A stretch of 64,000 bases of DNA, taken from Portulaca oleracea. Its lineage: Eukaryota > Streptophyta > Magnoliopsida > Caryophyllales > Portulacaceae. The stretch covers positions 23,097,367 to 23,161,366 of the forward strand of contig CM055882.1 of NCBI GenBank assembly GCA_029582165.1. Direction: 5' to 3'. The notes below the pieces were generated by a model, which saw only the letters and a list, made by a program, of their open reading frames with translations, ran no database searches and was not told the DNA's origin. Below are positions 20,617 through 32,522 of this stretch, in pieces; position 1 is the first letter of the stretch, and the number at the start of each line of letters is the position of its first letter. The translations under genes were made by a program, and so were the position numbers.

Positions 20617-21815
20617 CAACAACAACAACCTCCCAGGTGACACGTTTGAGCGTGATCTGGAGGATCCTAATGTAGGCAGCCTTACCCCCATGACCCAAAG
20701 TTCATGGAGAGATTAATTCCGACGATCCGAGTGAAAAACAGAGTGGAAGCTTGTTGAGGGAAGAGACTACATACCAAAATGTTGCAAGTGCTTTCGGCCG
20801 ACCAGATAAGGACCTGCACAAGAAAACAAAAATACACGCCAAAAGACCAAAAACTAGCTCGAAACACAAATACCCTTCCTCACCCTACGACCTTAATACT
20901 AGCCCGCCAAGCCCCCCTGTCTAGCGTCATGTCCTCCACTAAACCTAGGAGTCTTAGATCTTCTCTTATCACCTCTCTCATATACTTTTTAGGTCTCCCA
21001 CGCCCACGACGGCCCTGGGGTAACCCAATCACTTCGCATCTCCTTACAGGTTCATCCTCGCTTCGCCTACGGACATGCCCAAACCATCTCAGTCTAGTCT
21101 CTCGCAATTTTTCGTCAAAGGGTGCTACCTCTAGTTTGGATCGACAAACATCATTCCTAATCCTATCCAACCTGTTATAACCGCAAATCCACCGAACCAT
21201 CCGCATCTCCGCAACATTTAGCCTTTGACAGTGTATCTTCTTGATTGCCCAACATTCAGCGCCATACAATATCGTTGGCCTAACCACTGTACGGTACACT
21301 TGACCCTTAAGCTTAAACGGGATTTTCTTATCAAAAAGGACACCTGACACTGATTTCCACTTCTGCCAGCCAATTTTGATTCGGTGCGTAACATCATCAT
21401 CGACTTCTCCGTCACTCCGAATGAAACAACCTAGGTACTTGAACTTGTCAACCCTGGGTATGGGCACTCCTCCTATGGTTACTTCTTGTACTCGAGTGTC
21501 AGACTCTTGTCCCCTAAAACTACACCTCATGTATTCTGTCTTAGACCTACTCAATCTAAAACCCTTGGACTCTAGTGTTTCTCTCCAACGCTTCACTTTG
21601 TCATTTAATCTTTCCCTTGACTCATCTACAAGCACAATATCATCCGCAAAAAGCATGCACCATGGTACATCATCCTGAATGTCCTTAGTCAGTTCATCCA
21701 GAACCAAGGTAAAAAGAAACGGACTCAATGCTGAACACTGATGCACCCCGCTTTCACAGGAAAAATCACTAGTGTTACGTACTGTTGTACCGACACAGCT
21801 AATTTGAGACACAAA
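20617..21815 (-). mobile_element. 5'-truncated RTE-type LINE
   Basis: On the minus strand the element ends in a (TTG)n tail (complement at 20617-20629) after the words GGTAAGGCTGCCTACATT and GATC, typical of the 3' end of plant RTE LINEs. Its 5' limit near 21815 falls inside the reverse transcriptase domain, so it is a truncated insertion. I could not identify a target duplication. Unrelated AT-rich DNA begins beyond about 21,830. Confidence 0.85.
20880..21812 (-). pseudogene. RTE LINE reverse transcriptase C-terminal part, frame open
   Basis: 310 codons without a stop. The frame holds RT motifs in order: LSPFLFTLVLDEL, then the catalytic FADDIVLVDE near residue 57, GFRLSRSKTEYM, then KFKYLGCFI (thumb-side block). 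The C-terminal part has RWFGHVRRR and a GRRGRGRPKK basic word, all usual for plant RTE elements. The apparent start Met is not the real start: the endonuclease and the front of the RT are missing by truncation. In family terms a full RTE protein would be three times longer. The open frame suggests a fairly young copy. It cannot be functional alone. Confidence 0.85.
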
Positions 21816-21829
21816 ACCTAAAAATTGCC

Positions 21830-23379
21830 TTGGCTTGACGGTTCGTGGTTATAATAGGGACATAGGGTGCAATTATGAGTGCACAGGTTCTATTCATGTA
21901 AAATACATTCGGCTTTAATGAACCCCACTTTGTACTATATATTTTTTCTTTTTTAAAAAAGATTTACTGCTCTCCTTGATAAGCCTACTCAATATTCATT
22001 AGTTCAAAGTCTTAGACTTAACCATTGTTGGAATTTATATTTTTATAAATTTTATTTTATTTATGAAAATTTAATTATTTGTTCATTATAGATTAATTGA
22101 TGAAAATAATTTCTAATTAATATTAGCTTTTTGTTTATTTAATGTGGAATATAAACATTCTATTATTTGTAGTTTTTTTAGTTAAATAACATAAATACTT
22201 TATTTATACATTAAATGTGAACAATAATTTAAATATATATCAAATTTAATGGTCTAAGTTAATTGTTAACAGATAAATGATTTATATAAGTAGAAGAGTA
22301 TACATGGTATGTTCTTTTCAACTTATGATAAGTATTTTTCATCAGTATTTAGTACTGATCAACACTAATTATTATTATTCAACATTGATTAGCACACATA
22401 ATATTTTTTATAATTACATGGTTAAGTGTTAAATAAATAAACTAGCATTTTATATGTCGTGCAATGTACAGGAAAATTTTCAGTATTTATATTTAATTTG
22501 TTTTTTGGAATAATTTTATAATAATTATCAATTTAAATAATAATTAAAAGTTAATAAAAAAATTATACAACAATTGTACTATCATTATTTTTATTTTCTC
22601 TTTGTACAAATTGTCTTTAACAGTTTGCATTCATTTGTAAGAAAACTTATATATTACAATCATATATATGAATTGAAATACATCATATATACGATACAAG
22701 TTGTCAATGCATAACTCACAACTCGATTAACTTAGCAAAGCACATACACTATAACTAAAAAATAAGTGGTCTTTGGGTTATAAGCTATTGTGCCTATTTA
22801 CATGTTTAATGCATAGTGATCTCAAAGTTCAAGAAATATGGGATGGAATTGGAAATTTTGCGATTAATAATTGCAATGATCTTTGTTTAAAGTAATACTA
22901 GTGAAGTTCTCCGTTTTGAAGTATCTATCATCTTCAATATTAGTCATATGAATAACAAACTAGAACAAGTACAAAGCTAATACAAAGTAATAAAATTAAT
23001 AAAAATACATAAATTAATAAAGTATGGATAAGGGTCGATGAATTGGTGGGTAGGATAATGTGTAAATATATATATATTTTAACTTTTAATTTTTAATATA
23101 AGAATAGCTAATACCATCTTAATTTTAAATTTTAATAATACCAATAATTCCATAAAAAAGTATAACAATAAATAAAAAATTGTAGTCATCTATTAAAATT
23201 TAAAGTGTTCTGAAAAAAAATTAATCTATAACCAAAAAGTTATAAATTTAATAAACTTCTCAAATTTATACGAAATAAAAATACACTATTACATTTGACC
23301 TTATTTAATCATAGGCCCACAAATTAGGATAAAATTAATATGATACTTTTAAATAAAAAGAACAATAAAATATTTATGA
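21830..23379. other. AT-rich intergenic DNA
   Basis: Strongly AT-rich, with many short A and T runs. I see no ORF of note, no repeat with clear ends and no RNA gene. Confidence 0.6.
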
Positions 23380-23381
23380 TA

Positions 23382-23646
23382 CTCCCACACCGTGACGTAT
23401 TAATTGTCATTTTGTTGATTGTCACATTATCCAATGTCACTCTTTGTCTTTGATTGATAAATTTTTATATAGTATTTTATTAACAAATACGATATTAGAC
23501 TTGTAGGATATTATTTTACGTTATGAATCTAATGATAATAATTTTACATAACAAGTCATTGTATATATTGAAAATTTTATTGTCAAAATTTTCAAAGTTT
23601 GATTATATAATTTTCAAAGATAAAATAAATATAGAATGGAGGGAGT
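23382..23646. mobile_element. Stowaway-like MITE, copy 1
   Basis: Ends CTCCCACACCGT... and ...GGAGGGAG, flanked by TA on both sides, as in Stowaway (Tc1/mariner) MITEs. The interior matches copies 2 and 3 in order: a TTAATTGTCA block, a TTTGATTGATAA block, an ATGAATCTAATGATA block and an AAGTCATTG block. About 265 bp, noncoding. Confidence 0.7.
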
Positions 23647-24417
23647 AAAAAATAATTTAATATTTGTTACAAAAAACAGCTAGTATATGCATAGGGCAAA
23701 AAGCAATTAATATGGAATGATGGTAAATACTACAATTGATGCAAAGTTCCTTCGGAGAAAAAAATCTGATTTGATGAAAAATATATTTGATAAAAAATAG
23801 GAAATAATATTATTTGAGAAATTTTAAATTTTTAAAAATTTCAATGGTTTAGATTAATTCTTAATAGATCAATGGTTGATATTGATCGACTACTGTAATC
23901 GAAAAACAATTGACTACCTTAGAATTTTTCTAAAAACATTGGAAGTGCAGGGAAATTAAAGGGCTATACAATCCAGGTTTAGGACCCAAGAATCTGATAT
24001 AACTGATGTTTCGTGGAAGGAGAGGCAGGGCTGAATATTTCTCATTCATATCATCATATGACTAAGATATAGTTGAGGTGGACACCCTAATTAATGACCG
24101 ACAATACAATTACAACATAGAGGAGAGTTGATCAAACAAAAATTTTGACGTCCATGTTTGAATTCCCTAGTCAATACACGATGGCGCAAGCTAGGAAAAC
24201 CACGCTTACTATGAATTTTCACACTTTAATTAGGTGATGGAAGACCAAATATATCAACTGTAGTTAATCCCATCCATTTTAAGCTTAGGAAAGTCGTTTG
24301 CAATTAAGCATTTTAAAAGTGTGAAGTTGCCCTAAAAATAACATGGTCCCATCCCAATTTAGTTGAATATTTACTCACTATAATCATGATTGACTTAATT
24401 CAAACGTTGATGTTAGT

Positions 24418-24652
24418 CACTCTATTTCATATTAATTGTCATATATTTGATTGTCACTCTTTGATTGATAATTTATTGTATAATATTGTCTTAACAATTA
24501 CAATATTATACTTTTATGATAATATTTTTCATTATAAAACTAATGGTAGTAATCTTATGTCACAAGTCAATATATATTGAGAAATTTTTGGTCAAATTTA
24601 TTAATATTTGACTGCACAATTTTCAAATATGACAACTACTATGCAAACAGGG
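24418..24652. mobile_element. Stowaway-like MITE, copy 2 (degraded ends)
   Basis: Shares the internal blocks of copy 1 (TTAATTGTCATAT, TTTGATTGATAATT, AACTAATGGTAGTAAT, ACAAGTCAATAT) in the same order and orientation. The ends have decayed (CACTCTATTTCAT at left, ACAGGGG at right), so limits are approximate. The neighbouring intergenic DNA (23,650-24,417 and 24,653-25,216) holds nothing else I can name. Confidence 0.6.
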
Positions 24653-25216
24653 GACTAGCATGTTTATAAACTGAATTTTCATGCCAGGATGACTTACTTT
24701 CCCCAGTTCTATCAAATTGGGATGAAGTTCAATTTCAACTTTTAGCTGATTTATCGAATAAATTTAATAAGTAAGGTGATTTAAGGTCCTATTCTATAAG
24801 AATGTAGGATTAAATTAGCTAAGGTAAGTTAAGGTAAAGTTAAGTTAGGTTAGGTTAGAAAAGTTGGATAAAGAAAGTACCGGATGTACGTAAGTAAATG
24901 TCACATAATGTAGATTAAAAAATTTTAAATATAAATTATCGAAAAGTACGTAAGTAATATTCTTTTAATTGATAAGGTAATATAATCATGTTATATTAGT
25001 TTCGGTTAAGCAAGGATAATCCTACCAAGTTAAAGAACATGACCTAAATATTAAATTAATTAAAAGGCAATATATATTATATGCACTTCGAACATGTGCT
25101 GCAAACTATCGCAAGTGAACAATCATAATAATAAAAGTAAACAATCATAATAATAAGAACAAACAATTGTAGTATTTGGAGCACATGCTCCATGTGCATC
25201 TAATAAATTGTATTCT

Positions 25217-25473
25217 ACACACTTGTTTTATATTAATTATTAATTAACTATTTGATTTTCGATGTACGTCATTCTTTGATTAATAGTTTTTATATAATAT
25301 CTTATTAGCAATCGCATTATTATAATTTTAAGATAATATTTTTTTCATTATGAATCTAATGATAGTAATTTTGTATGAGAAGTCATTGGGCATAATGACA
25401 AATTTATATTTAAAATTTTTAAAGTTTAACAGCATAATTTTAAAAGATGACGACTAATATGGAACGTAGGGAG
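25217..25473. mobile_element. Stowaway-like MITE, copy 3
   Basis: The right end, GGAACGTAGGGAG followed by TA, and the internal blocks (ATGAATCTAATGATAG, AGAAGTCATTGG) match copy 1. The left end is degraded. Same orientation as the other two copies. Confidence 0.65.
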
Positions 25474-25482
25474 TAAACACTT

Positions 25483-25503
25483 ACACACACACACACACAC
25501 ACA
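25483..25503. repeat. (AC)n microsatellite
   Basis: About 20 bp of AC repeat between MITE copy 3 and the MULE-like element that follows. Confidence 0.95.
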
Positions 25504-26048
25504 TAGGAAAATAGGATTCTAATAATCCCTTCTTTCAGTTTTGTACGCCAATAATCCCTACATTATTTTTGTATTCTGATGGTCCAAAAAAATGAAAATT
25601 GTAATCTTCTAGGACACCGCCGAGTGTATACACTAAATATCATAAATTTTGATTTGCATTTGATTCAAAACTTATGACAATACTTCCCCACTATTTTAAT
25701 TTACAACGTTTTCCCCAAAAATTTACAACTTTTTTAATAATTTTTTAATGATTTTTTTCACTTTTATTCCTCTAAAAAAATCATAATAATTGATCAGATT
25801 CTTTAAAAAATAATTTAAAATTTCTTTTAGTAACTACACTATATAACCTTTTTGGGGATATGAATGAAAAAAGTAAAAACAATATGTGGTAGGAATGAAA
25901 AAAATAAAAAAAAATGTGGAGTAGGATTTGGTTCAATTAGAATACAACTTTTAGTTTTTTGGACCACTAGAATATAAAAACAAATTAGGAAAAGATTATT
26001 GTCATATAAAAATTGAGAATAGAGATTATTAAATTCCAATTTTCCTAT
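25503..26048. mobile_element. MULE-like MITE (element H), same family as the small MULE at 13.8 kb
   Basis: The left end (ATAGGAAAATAGGATTCTAA) and the reverse complement of the right end (ATAGGAAAATTGGAATTTAA) are inverted repeats of about 110 bp, roughly 75% alike by eye, continuing to a TGGTCCAAAAAA block. The terminal GGAAAATTGGAATTTAATAA is shared with 13817-14372. The target duplication is hidden by AC repeats on both sides. The interior has no gene. Confidence 0.65.
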
Positions 26049-26170
26049 ACACACGCATTCACACATACATGCACACATATATATTAAAGGCAATGCCTTT
26101 ACATGAAAGATCCCCACCACCCTTGAAAAAGGATTGTGCGACGGGCTTTCAATGCCTCCATGGCATGGGC

Positions 26171-26212
26171 GGAGCTAGAGGGGGGTGGGGGGCCATGACC
26201 CCCCTATGCTCC
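26171..26212. repeat. G-run/C-run inverted repeat
   Basis: GGAGC, a G-run ending GGGGGG, the 6-base turn CCATGA, then CCCCCC, TAT and GCTCC. This makes a strong short hairpin in otherwise AT-rich DNA (26,050-26,560), where I see no gene. It may be the end of an unrecognised element. Confidence 0.5.
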
Positions 26213-26561
26213 AGAGAAAAATATGTAGAAGTTTGTCTAGAATCATGTGTCAGTAATCTCATAGTAGGATGGTAGTTACCTTTAAGGGAATACATGTATG
26301 TGTTCAATGGTCCCAAGTTTGAACCTTAAGATGCTCTTTCTTCATTACTTTGACGTTTTTGGCCAATTTTGTGTTTACAATTTGCTTTTTCGTTTATCTA
26401 ATTTTCGATTATTTCTATTATTTTCCTTCTTTTACATTTTATTTTGTAATTTAATTTACCCTTTGTAAGAATTATACATTTATAAATAGTTTAATATATT
26501 TTCAACAATGCATAGTTTTATAAATTTACGTTTTCATATTCTTTTTATCTTTATATTTCAT

Positions 26562-26821
26562 TACTAGCTCTTCCAAAATATTCCTTTTTAGGTATGTCAG
26601 AATCAATATCTTCATACATTCCCGTGCATAAGGAAAATTGTCTACATATAAAGTTCACTAAACCTCGCTTTAATGAGACTATTTGTAGTACATTGTCATT
26701 CTATATTTCATTGCGGGATTAAAAATTTAATAAGTATTTTTTCTACCAGATTGAACATAAAAGAGCTTAGATAAAAGTTCAATAAACAAGTAAAAATAAA
26801 TATTTTGGGACGGAAGGAGTA
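26562..26821. mobile_element. Probable degraded Stowaway-like MITE
   Basis: The right end reads GGGACGGAAGGAG followed by TA, a good Stowaway terminus. The reverse complement of the right 40 bp resembles the left side from TACTAGCTCTTCC, sharing AAAATATT and TTTTTA blocks. Sequence differs from the three copies at 23-25 kb, so it is a different subfamily. Confidence 0.45.
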
Positions 26822-27010
26822 TTTCTTTTTTAAACAAATTTAACGAGCTTTTCTATAAGTCTAATACTATAATACACTTTAAGTTTCTAGTCCAATTCAA
26901 TTATACTTTTTCATTTATTTATTATTTTTATTTTTAATTTCCTTTATTATTTCATTTATGTTCTTTTTATTATTTGGTAATTTGTTTCTGTACTTTCTTG
27001 TGCATTGGAA

Positions 27011-27300
27011 ATAAAAATAGTTATAAGCATTGTAGTATAGATTTATAAGCATACACTTTACAAATTATCAACATTACATATAATATGTTATGAGTGTTTT
27101 GGTAATAGTTTATGACCATAGTAATATAGATTTATGAGCATCTATGGTACAAAGTACAAACTATGAACATTGCATGCATGGGCTATGTTATGAGCGTCGT
27201 GGTTAAAGTTGATGAGTATTTTAGTATAGATTTATGAGCATCCATGTTACAAATTATGAACATTGCATGAGATATGTTATTGCGAGCATTCAAGTTAGTT
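27011..27300. repeat. Three diverged tandem units of about 90-110 bp
   Basis: The word AGTATAGATTTAT(A/G)AGCAT starts units near 27033, 27122 and 27232. Each unit then has an ACAAATTAT(C/G)AACATT-like block and a TATGTTATGAG block. AT-rich and noncoding. The surrounding 26,822-27,010 and 27,301-27,650 have no feature I can name. Confidence 0.65.
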
Positions 27301-27652
27301 GCAAACAATGACTTTTTAGTCCGAACCGAATGCCTGAATTTGTTCAACATGGTTTAAACCCAGTTTTATTTGAGCCCTATTTGTGATATTGACTGAATCG
27401 ACCGAATATGTCCGGACAAAAAAAAATTATATTTTCTATTGTCCGAACTTGATTTTAACTGAATTTAGCTTCGTCTGAATTTCTCGATTTGTACCACTCA
27501 AAAGAAAAGTACTAGGTCTGAACATTAATTTCCTATTCAAATTTTAACATTGACAAAATTTAACCAACCTGAATTTATTTGGACTCGAATTTTCACCAAC
27601 ACTAGATGAAGATTTTTAAAAAAATAGGAGATTGCCGAAGGTCCTAGGCGCG

Positions 27653-27670
27653 CATATATATATATGTATG

Positions 27671-27725
<55 letters not shown>

Positions 27726-27753
27726 TTAATTAATTAATTAATTATATATATAA
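27653..27753. repeat. (TA)n and (AATT)n simple repeat
   Basis: A run of TA dinucleotides with a few GTATG interruptions, followed by ATTAATTA repeats. No adjoining element end was recognised. Confidence 0.95.
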
Positions 27754-27771
27754 TTACCGAAAGCGCACCAA

Positions 27772-27821
27772 ACTTGTTAAACATAGAACACGTCCTACTT
27801 GTTAAACATAGAACACGTCCT
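27772..27821. repeat. 25-bp perfect tandem duplication
   Basis: The unit beginning ACTTGTTAAACATAG is present twice with no difference (27772-27796, 27797-27821). Confidence 0.9.
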
Positions 27822-28836
27822 GTCCGTAAATACTACAACATATACTCACCGAATATTTTATTAACTGTAGTCAAAATTAATCTGATTAGAAGACGAGAAA
27901 ATTGGAAGACCCTTTTGTGACCAAAGTGCATGCTTTGTTGTTATTACATTTGTAGCTTTGAGGACAAAAACTACCCCACTAATACAAAAATTGTATGTAT
28001 AAAAGGAGGCATCGGCATCCCCTTCACGCGGATGGCCAGCACGTTACTGGTAAGCTGCGTCCTAAAATTGACCACCTCAATATACTTCGTTGTCAATCTT
28101 TTGAATACACCTTTTGTTTCATTGCGAATAATATTACATACCTTTTTTTTTATGGTGTATACTAAATTCATGTTACAAAAAGATATTCCTCATGTTCATA
28201 TACATTTCCTCATGCACTCACCGAAAAGGAGGATGATAATATATGCATTTCTTTTCATGCAAATTCTAATGCGAACCGCATAAATTTATTGTTGGATTGA
28301 TTTTTTTTAATAGGCAGCCTTATTAATTTTTTTACTATGAATATTGCTAAGTGATATTATAATGAGTTTTTAAACTAATGTAACTAATAGTGTATTTAGT
28401 AATAACTTGTATTAGAGTCACCCCAATTAAATTATCAGTCACCATTATATTTATAAAAAAATCACTATAAAATTATACTTCTTCCAATAAATTTATAGTA
28501 AGACGGTCTCATAGAAGACTTACTATATCTTTAATGATAATGGTAAGTCACAATTTAATTAATTCTGATGTCATTCATTTGTTTAATTCTAGGTATTTTA
28601 TGAATAAAGTTATCCTTTTCATTTATAAAACTTTATTTTATCATAATATGGAGTTTTTAGTCTCTTTCTTCCAGATTCTTTATCTTCCATCTTGAACGAC
28701 TCTTATTGTCGGATGAAAATTACGTCGATTTTTGATTGACAAACTTGAATAGAGCCCTCATTTGTTGTTATCAAGGTGACCCAAACTTGTATGACTATAT
28801 CACAAGTATAGACACAGTTAAATTCAATTGAGATGA
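27822..28836. other. Intergenic DNA left of element A
   Basis: A plus-strand frame at 27930-28283 gives 117 residues with several hydrophobic stretches but no domain that I recognise, so I do not call it a gene. An inverted pair AGTAAG/CTTACT around ACGGTCTCATAGA lies at about 28,497-28,524. The region ends at the GGCCA target site (28837-28841) of element A. Confidence 0.5.
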
Positions 28837-28841
28837 GGCCA

Positions 28842-29732
28842 TGATAAGTGCGTTATTTGCACTTATTTCTAGGTGTTTTAGGAGCATAATCATGGTATAT
28901 TTAGGCCAAAAATGTGTGTAATCTCCCCCATTTCTCTATTTACGCTTGGTCTTTGCGTTTTTGGTATTGATTTGCATATTCAGGGGCAAAAAGCTGAGAT
29001 CGAAAGACTCGACGGAATTCGTCTCTGAGTTTGCTTTAATTTAATCTTTTCGTGTTTCTTTCTTAGTTTCTAGAATTGATTATGATGTTTAGAACGTATT
29101 TCCTGTTTTCAATGACTATTTGTTAGTAGATTTCGTTCTTTCTAGGGTTTTATGAACCGAAACTATGATGTTTGATTAAAATGTTTTAGTTTGTGTTTGA
29201 ATTGAATCAATAGAAGGTTGCGTTTTTCATGCTTATAAGTGTCTTTAAGGCCTTGGACGCTTGTAATTCTGATATTAATCTGAGAAGTACCGAAAGGTGA
29301 ATTAGGAAAATCTGACTACCAACCTGTCTACCTAAGTTTGCGAAAGTTGAAAAAGGAGTAGTGAACTAGGGAATCATTAGATTACCTGACTTTTTGAGAC
29401 CTACAATTATGTTTAACCTTAAAGGCAGACGAATGTTGCTTGTTTAGAATAATTCTATTTAGCATCGAAAGGGCGATAGAATTCAGAGGTTATCGATTCT
29501 TGATTCGTTTAAGTTATTCTAGCACAAGTTTTAACCTGTTCTTTTTCAGACTCTGTTGTTAGGTGAGTAAAACCCTAGAAGTCTTCACCCATTGAATTAC
29601 CTCAGACTCGAATCTTTCTGTTGACCTTAGTTTTAGTTACCTTATTAGAATTCTGCAAAGAAAATATCAAGAACCCGTTGTGGTTCGACGTTGACAAGCT
29701 ACAAAAGTACCCGTGCACTTGTGGCCCAATCA
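28842..29732 (+). repeat. 5' LTR of element A
   Basis: 891 bp, TGATAAGTGC to CAATCA. Compared with the 3' LTR it lacks about 230 bp after the word GGGGCAAAAAGCTGA but has about 500 bp (29,130-29,640) that the 3' LTR lacks. The shared parts are clearly homologous but differ at many sites, so this is an old insertion. Confidence 0.9.
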
Positions 29733-29738
29733 AGTTTT

Positions 29739-29756
29739 TGGCGTCGTTGCCGGGGA
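29739..29756 (+). other. Primer binding site of element A
   Basis: TGGCGTCGTTGCCGGGGA, six bases after the LTR end, matches the tRNA-Asp-type primer site used by Athila elements. The B element carries the same site in inverse orientation. Confidence 0.85.
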
Positions 29757-29905
29757 CTTTGTTCCTAGAAGCCATTAAGCGAAGACTCTCAAATTGACTA
29801 AGCTGTTTTTTTTTATTCTTTTTTCCTTTTTCTTTCTCTCTCTTGTGATCTTTTCTTGATATTGATTGTGTTTCATTTCTTGTTTTTACTAGGTACTCTT
29901 GCTGT

Positions 29906-31311
29906 ATGGAAAAAGCTCCGGAATTTGAGTTTGATCCCGAGATTGAACGTACTCTCCGTGCACGCTTGAAGAGGCTGCGGATAGAGGAAGCTAGTAAGGA
30001 GCAAGAAGAGAAATCTGCATCGCAATAAAAAATGGCCAGTGGAGAAGCGCAACCGAAGACGCTGGCCCAGTACATGACACCGAATGTCATCGATCCTCTT
30101 ACGGTCGTCAATGCTCCCAACATCACAAACCATGATTATGAGCTGAAGAACTCCTTGATCAGCCTGGTTAAATTTGCGCCATTTCATGGTCACCCTAGTG
30201 AAGACCCCAACCGACACCTTCGTATCTTCCGCCAGGCGTGTGATACGTTCAAGGCGAAGGAGCCTCACCGGATGCAATTAAGCTGCGATTGTTTCAGTTC
30301 TCGCTCGAGGAAAGGGCATGGGAGTGGCTAGACTCCCTTCTGGCAAACTCCATCACTACTTTCGATCAGCTGGCGATCGCGTCCCTTGCCAAGTACTTCC
30401 CGGCGAGTAAGCTAACGAGTCGGCTAAACCAGATATCCACCTTTGTTCAGGAGCCAGACGAGAACCTATACGATGCTTGGGAGCGCTTCAAAGATATACT
30501 TTGCTAGTGTCCGCAACACGGTTTTGAGCCATGGGTGCCCATGTAGGCTTTCTACAATGGAGTGGACGACCAGTTGAGGACGATGATTCTCGCAGCAGCA
30601 GGGGCGAACATCATGAACAAGGTGGTCGATCATCTCTACACTTTGATCGAGCAAATGGCGTCCAACAGTCATCAATGGTCCAAACCCCGTTCCTCGAGAA
30701 CGGGAGGTAAGTATGATGTAGATACTATTTCTGTTTTAATTGCTAAACTAGATGTTGTTACTCAAAAGATAGACCGCTTGCATGTGAGTGTCAACCCTCC
30801 CCAACCATGTGCTTCTTGTAATTCATTTGAGCATGAGACCCTGTTTTGTCCTGTTGGGTTAGCTAGTCCCGAGACCTCGGACCAGGCCAATTACATTGGA
30901 AACCCAAGACAAAACTTTGACCCATACTCTAATGTTTACAACCCAGGATTGAGGCATCATCCTAATTTTTCCTATCGGACTACCAATCCGACGGGACCCT
31001 ACCAAAAACAACAAGCCCAAAGACCACCTGGTTTTCAAAGACAACAAGCCTGACCCCAACCTCGACAAACCCGAGAGCCTGACTGGAAGGTAGTGGTAGA
31101 ACGCATGTTGGCGGCTCAAAATCAGCATGAAGAGACCATCAAGCTTTTAGTTGATAGGGTTGACCAGTTGGAAACTCACAACAAAATGCTTGAGTCTTAG
31201 ATTGCTAGCCAGGCTAGTACTTCCTCCACCCCTCCAGTAAAGTTTCTGAGCCAACCTATAGCGAACACAAAAGACCAATGCAATCCCATAACCTTAAGAA
31301 GTGGGACGCAA
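29906..31311 (+). pseudogene. gag region of element A
   Basis: Begins with a short N-terminal stretch containing FDPEIERTL (29906-30028, ended by TAA). The frame continues at 30032 with QYMTPN and FHGHPSEDPNRHLR, the usual Athila gag start. A frameshift near 30,265 moves it into the frame with AWEWLDSL and LAKYFP. A CCHC knuckle (CASCNSFEHETLFC) lies near 30,810-30,850. Further stops are TAG 30505-30507, TAG 30544-30546, TGA 31051-31053 and TAG 31198-31200. In family terms gag forms the particle and packages RNA. The copy cannot make an intact gag. Confidence 0.85.
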
Positions 31312-32160
31312 TTGGAGGGGCCTAGGGTTATGTGTGATGAGCATGCTGTTGTTGATGTGCATGATGATGTTGCTGAGAATGTGATTGATGTTGAGAATGT
31401 TGCTAGTGATGCGAATGTGAATGCTGATGTGAATGTTGGTGTGCATAAGGAGGTAAATGTGCCTTCTAAAGAACTTGTGACTGATGTTGATGTGCAAGGT
31501 AAGAAAGAAGTTTCTAAGGATTCAACGAGAGTTCCCCAAAGAGTTTACACTCCACCTTTACCTTTCCCTCAAAGATTGGCTAAGGCTAAGAGTGATAAGC
31601 AATTCGAAAAGTTCTTGGAGGTCCTCAAGAAACTCCACATTAATATTCCCTTCACCGATGCCCTGTCTCAAATGTCTTCCTACGCTAAGTTTTTGAAGGA
31701 AATTTTGACAAACAAAAGGAAGTTGGAAGAGCATGAGACAGTGGCATTGACGGAACAATGTAGCGCCGTGCTTCAAAATAAGCTTCCCCCAAAGCTTAAA
31801 GATCCCGGTAGCTTCACCATTCCTTGTGAAGTTGGAAAGATTTCCATTGACCGTGCATTATGTGATCTTGGTTCTAGTGTGAGTCTTATGCCTCTTTCTT
31901 TGTCCCAAAATCTTGGTATGGGTGAACTAAAGCCCACTACCATTTCCCTCCAGTTGGCCGACCGATCGGTCAAGTTCCCCATAGGAATCTTGGAGGATGT
32001 TCCCATTAAGTTGGGTAGTTTCTTTGTTCTTGTTGACTTTGTTATTCTTGAGATGAAGGAAGACACCCGTACCCCTATTTTTCTTGGTAGACCTTTCACG
32101 GCTACAACTGGGTGTTGCATTGATGTGAAAAATGGTAGGATGTCTTTTAGTATAGCGTGA
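31312..32160 (+). CDS. Aspartic protease region of element A, frame open
   Basis: 282 codons. A Val/Asp/Asn-rich linker of about 75 residues precedes the protease core. The active-site region reads ALCDLGSSVSLMPLS, where DLGSS is the Athila form of D-S/T-G. Later come the ADRSVKFPIGIL and PIFLGRPF words typical of this family. The protease would release gag and pol products from the precursor. The start Met is only the first in the open stretch; the frame continues from gag. This is the one pol-side segment of A without a stop, but its neighbours are broken, so activity is unlikely. Confidence 0.8.
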   Translation: MEGPRVMCDEHAVVDVHDDVAENVIDVENVASDANVNADVNVGVHKEVNVPSKELVTDVDVQGKKEVSKDSTRVPQRVYTPPLPFPQRLAKAKSDKQFEKFLEVLKKLHINIPFTDALSQMSSYAKFLKEILTNKRKLEEHETVALTEQCSAVLQNKLPPKLKDPGSFTIPCEVGKISIDRALCDLGSSVSLMPLSLSQNLGMGELKPTTISLQLADRSVKFPIGILEDVPIKLGSFFVLVDFVILEMKEDTRTPIFLGRPFTATTGCCIDVKNGRMSFSIA

Positions 32161-32522
32161 GAAAGCTGAATTTAATCTGTTTGAGGCTGCTAAATTCCCT
32201 GCATTTGTTGATGATTGCCTTAGAGTGAATATCCTTGATTCCATTCTTAGGGAAGATAGCACTAACATTTGTTCACATGATCCTCTTGAGCTTTGTTTGT
32301 TGTTTAACAGTAAAACTCAGTATCACGATCCCGAGGTGGCCTAGTGTGTGAAGCTCTTGGAGGCATACCCAGAAGTTCCATCGTTGCTGAGAACGGTGGA
32401 AGCATTGAAGAATGAGAATGAAAGCAAGCAAGCTTCGAGTGAGAAGGAATCTCCAAAGGTAGACTGAACCTCTCCCTTCTTCTCTAAGATATGAATTTCT
32501 TGGCCCTAATTCCTGTTTTCTT
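32161..32522 (+). other. Protease to reverse transcriptase linker of element A
   Basis: Decayed coding linker with several stops. The frame words are weakly like Athila sequence between protease and RT, and no separate gene is seen. Confidence 0.5.

Noticed and set aside
27930..28283. 117-codon ORF with hydrophobic stretches
   Set aside because: AT-rich composition, no domain, no neighbouring signals; likely chance.
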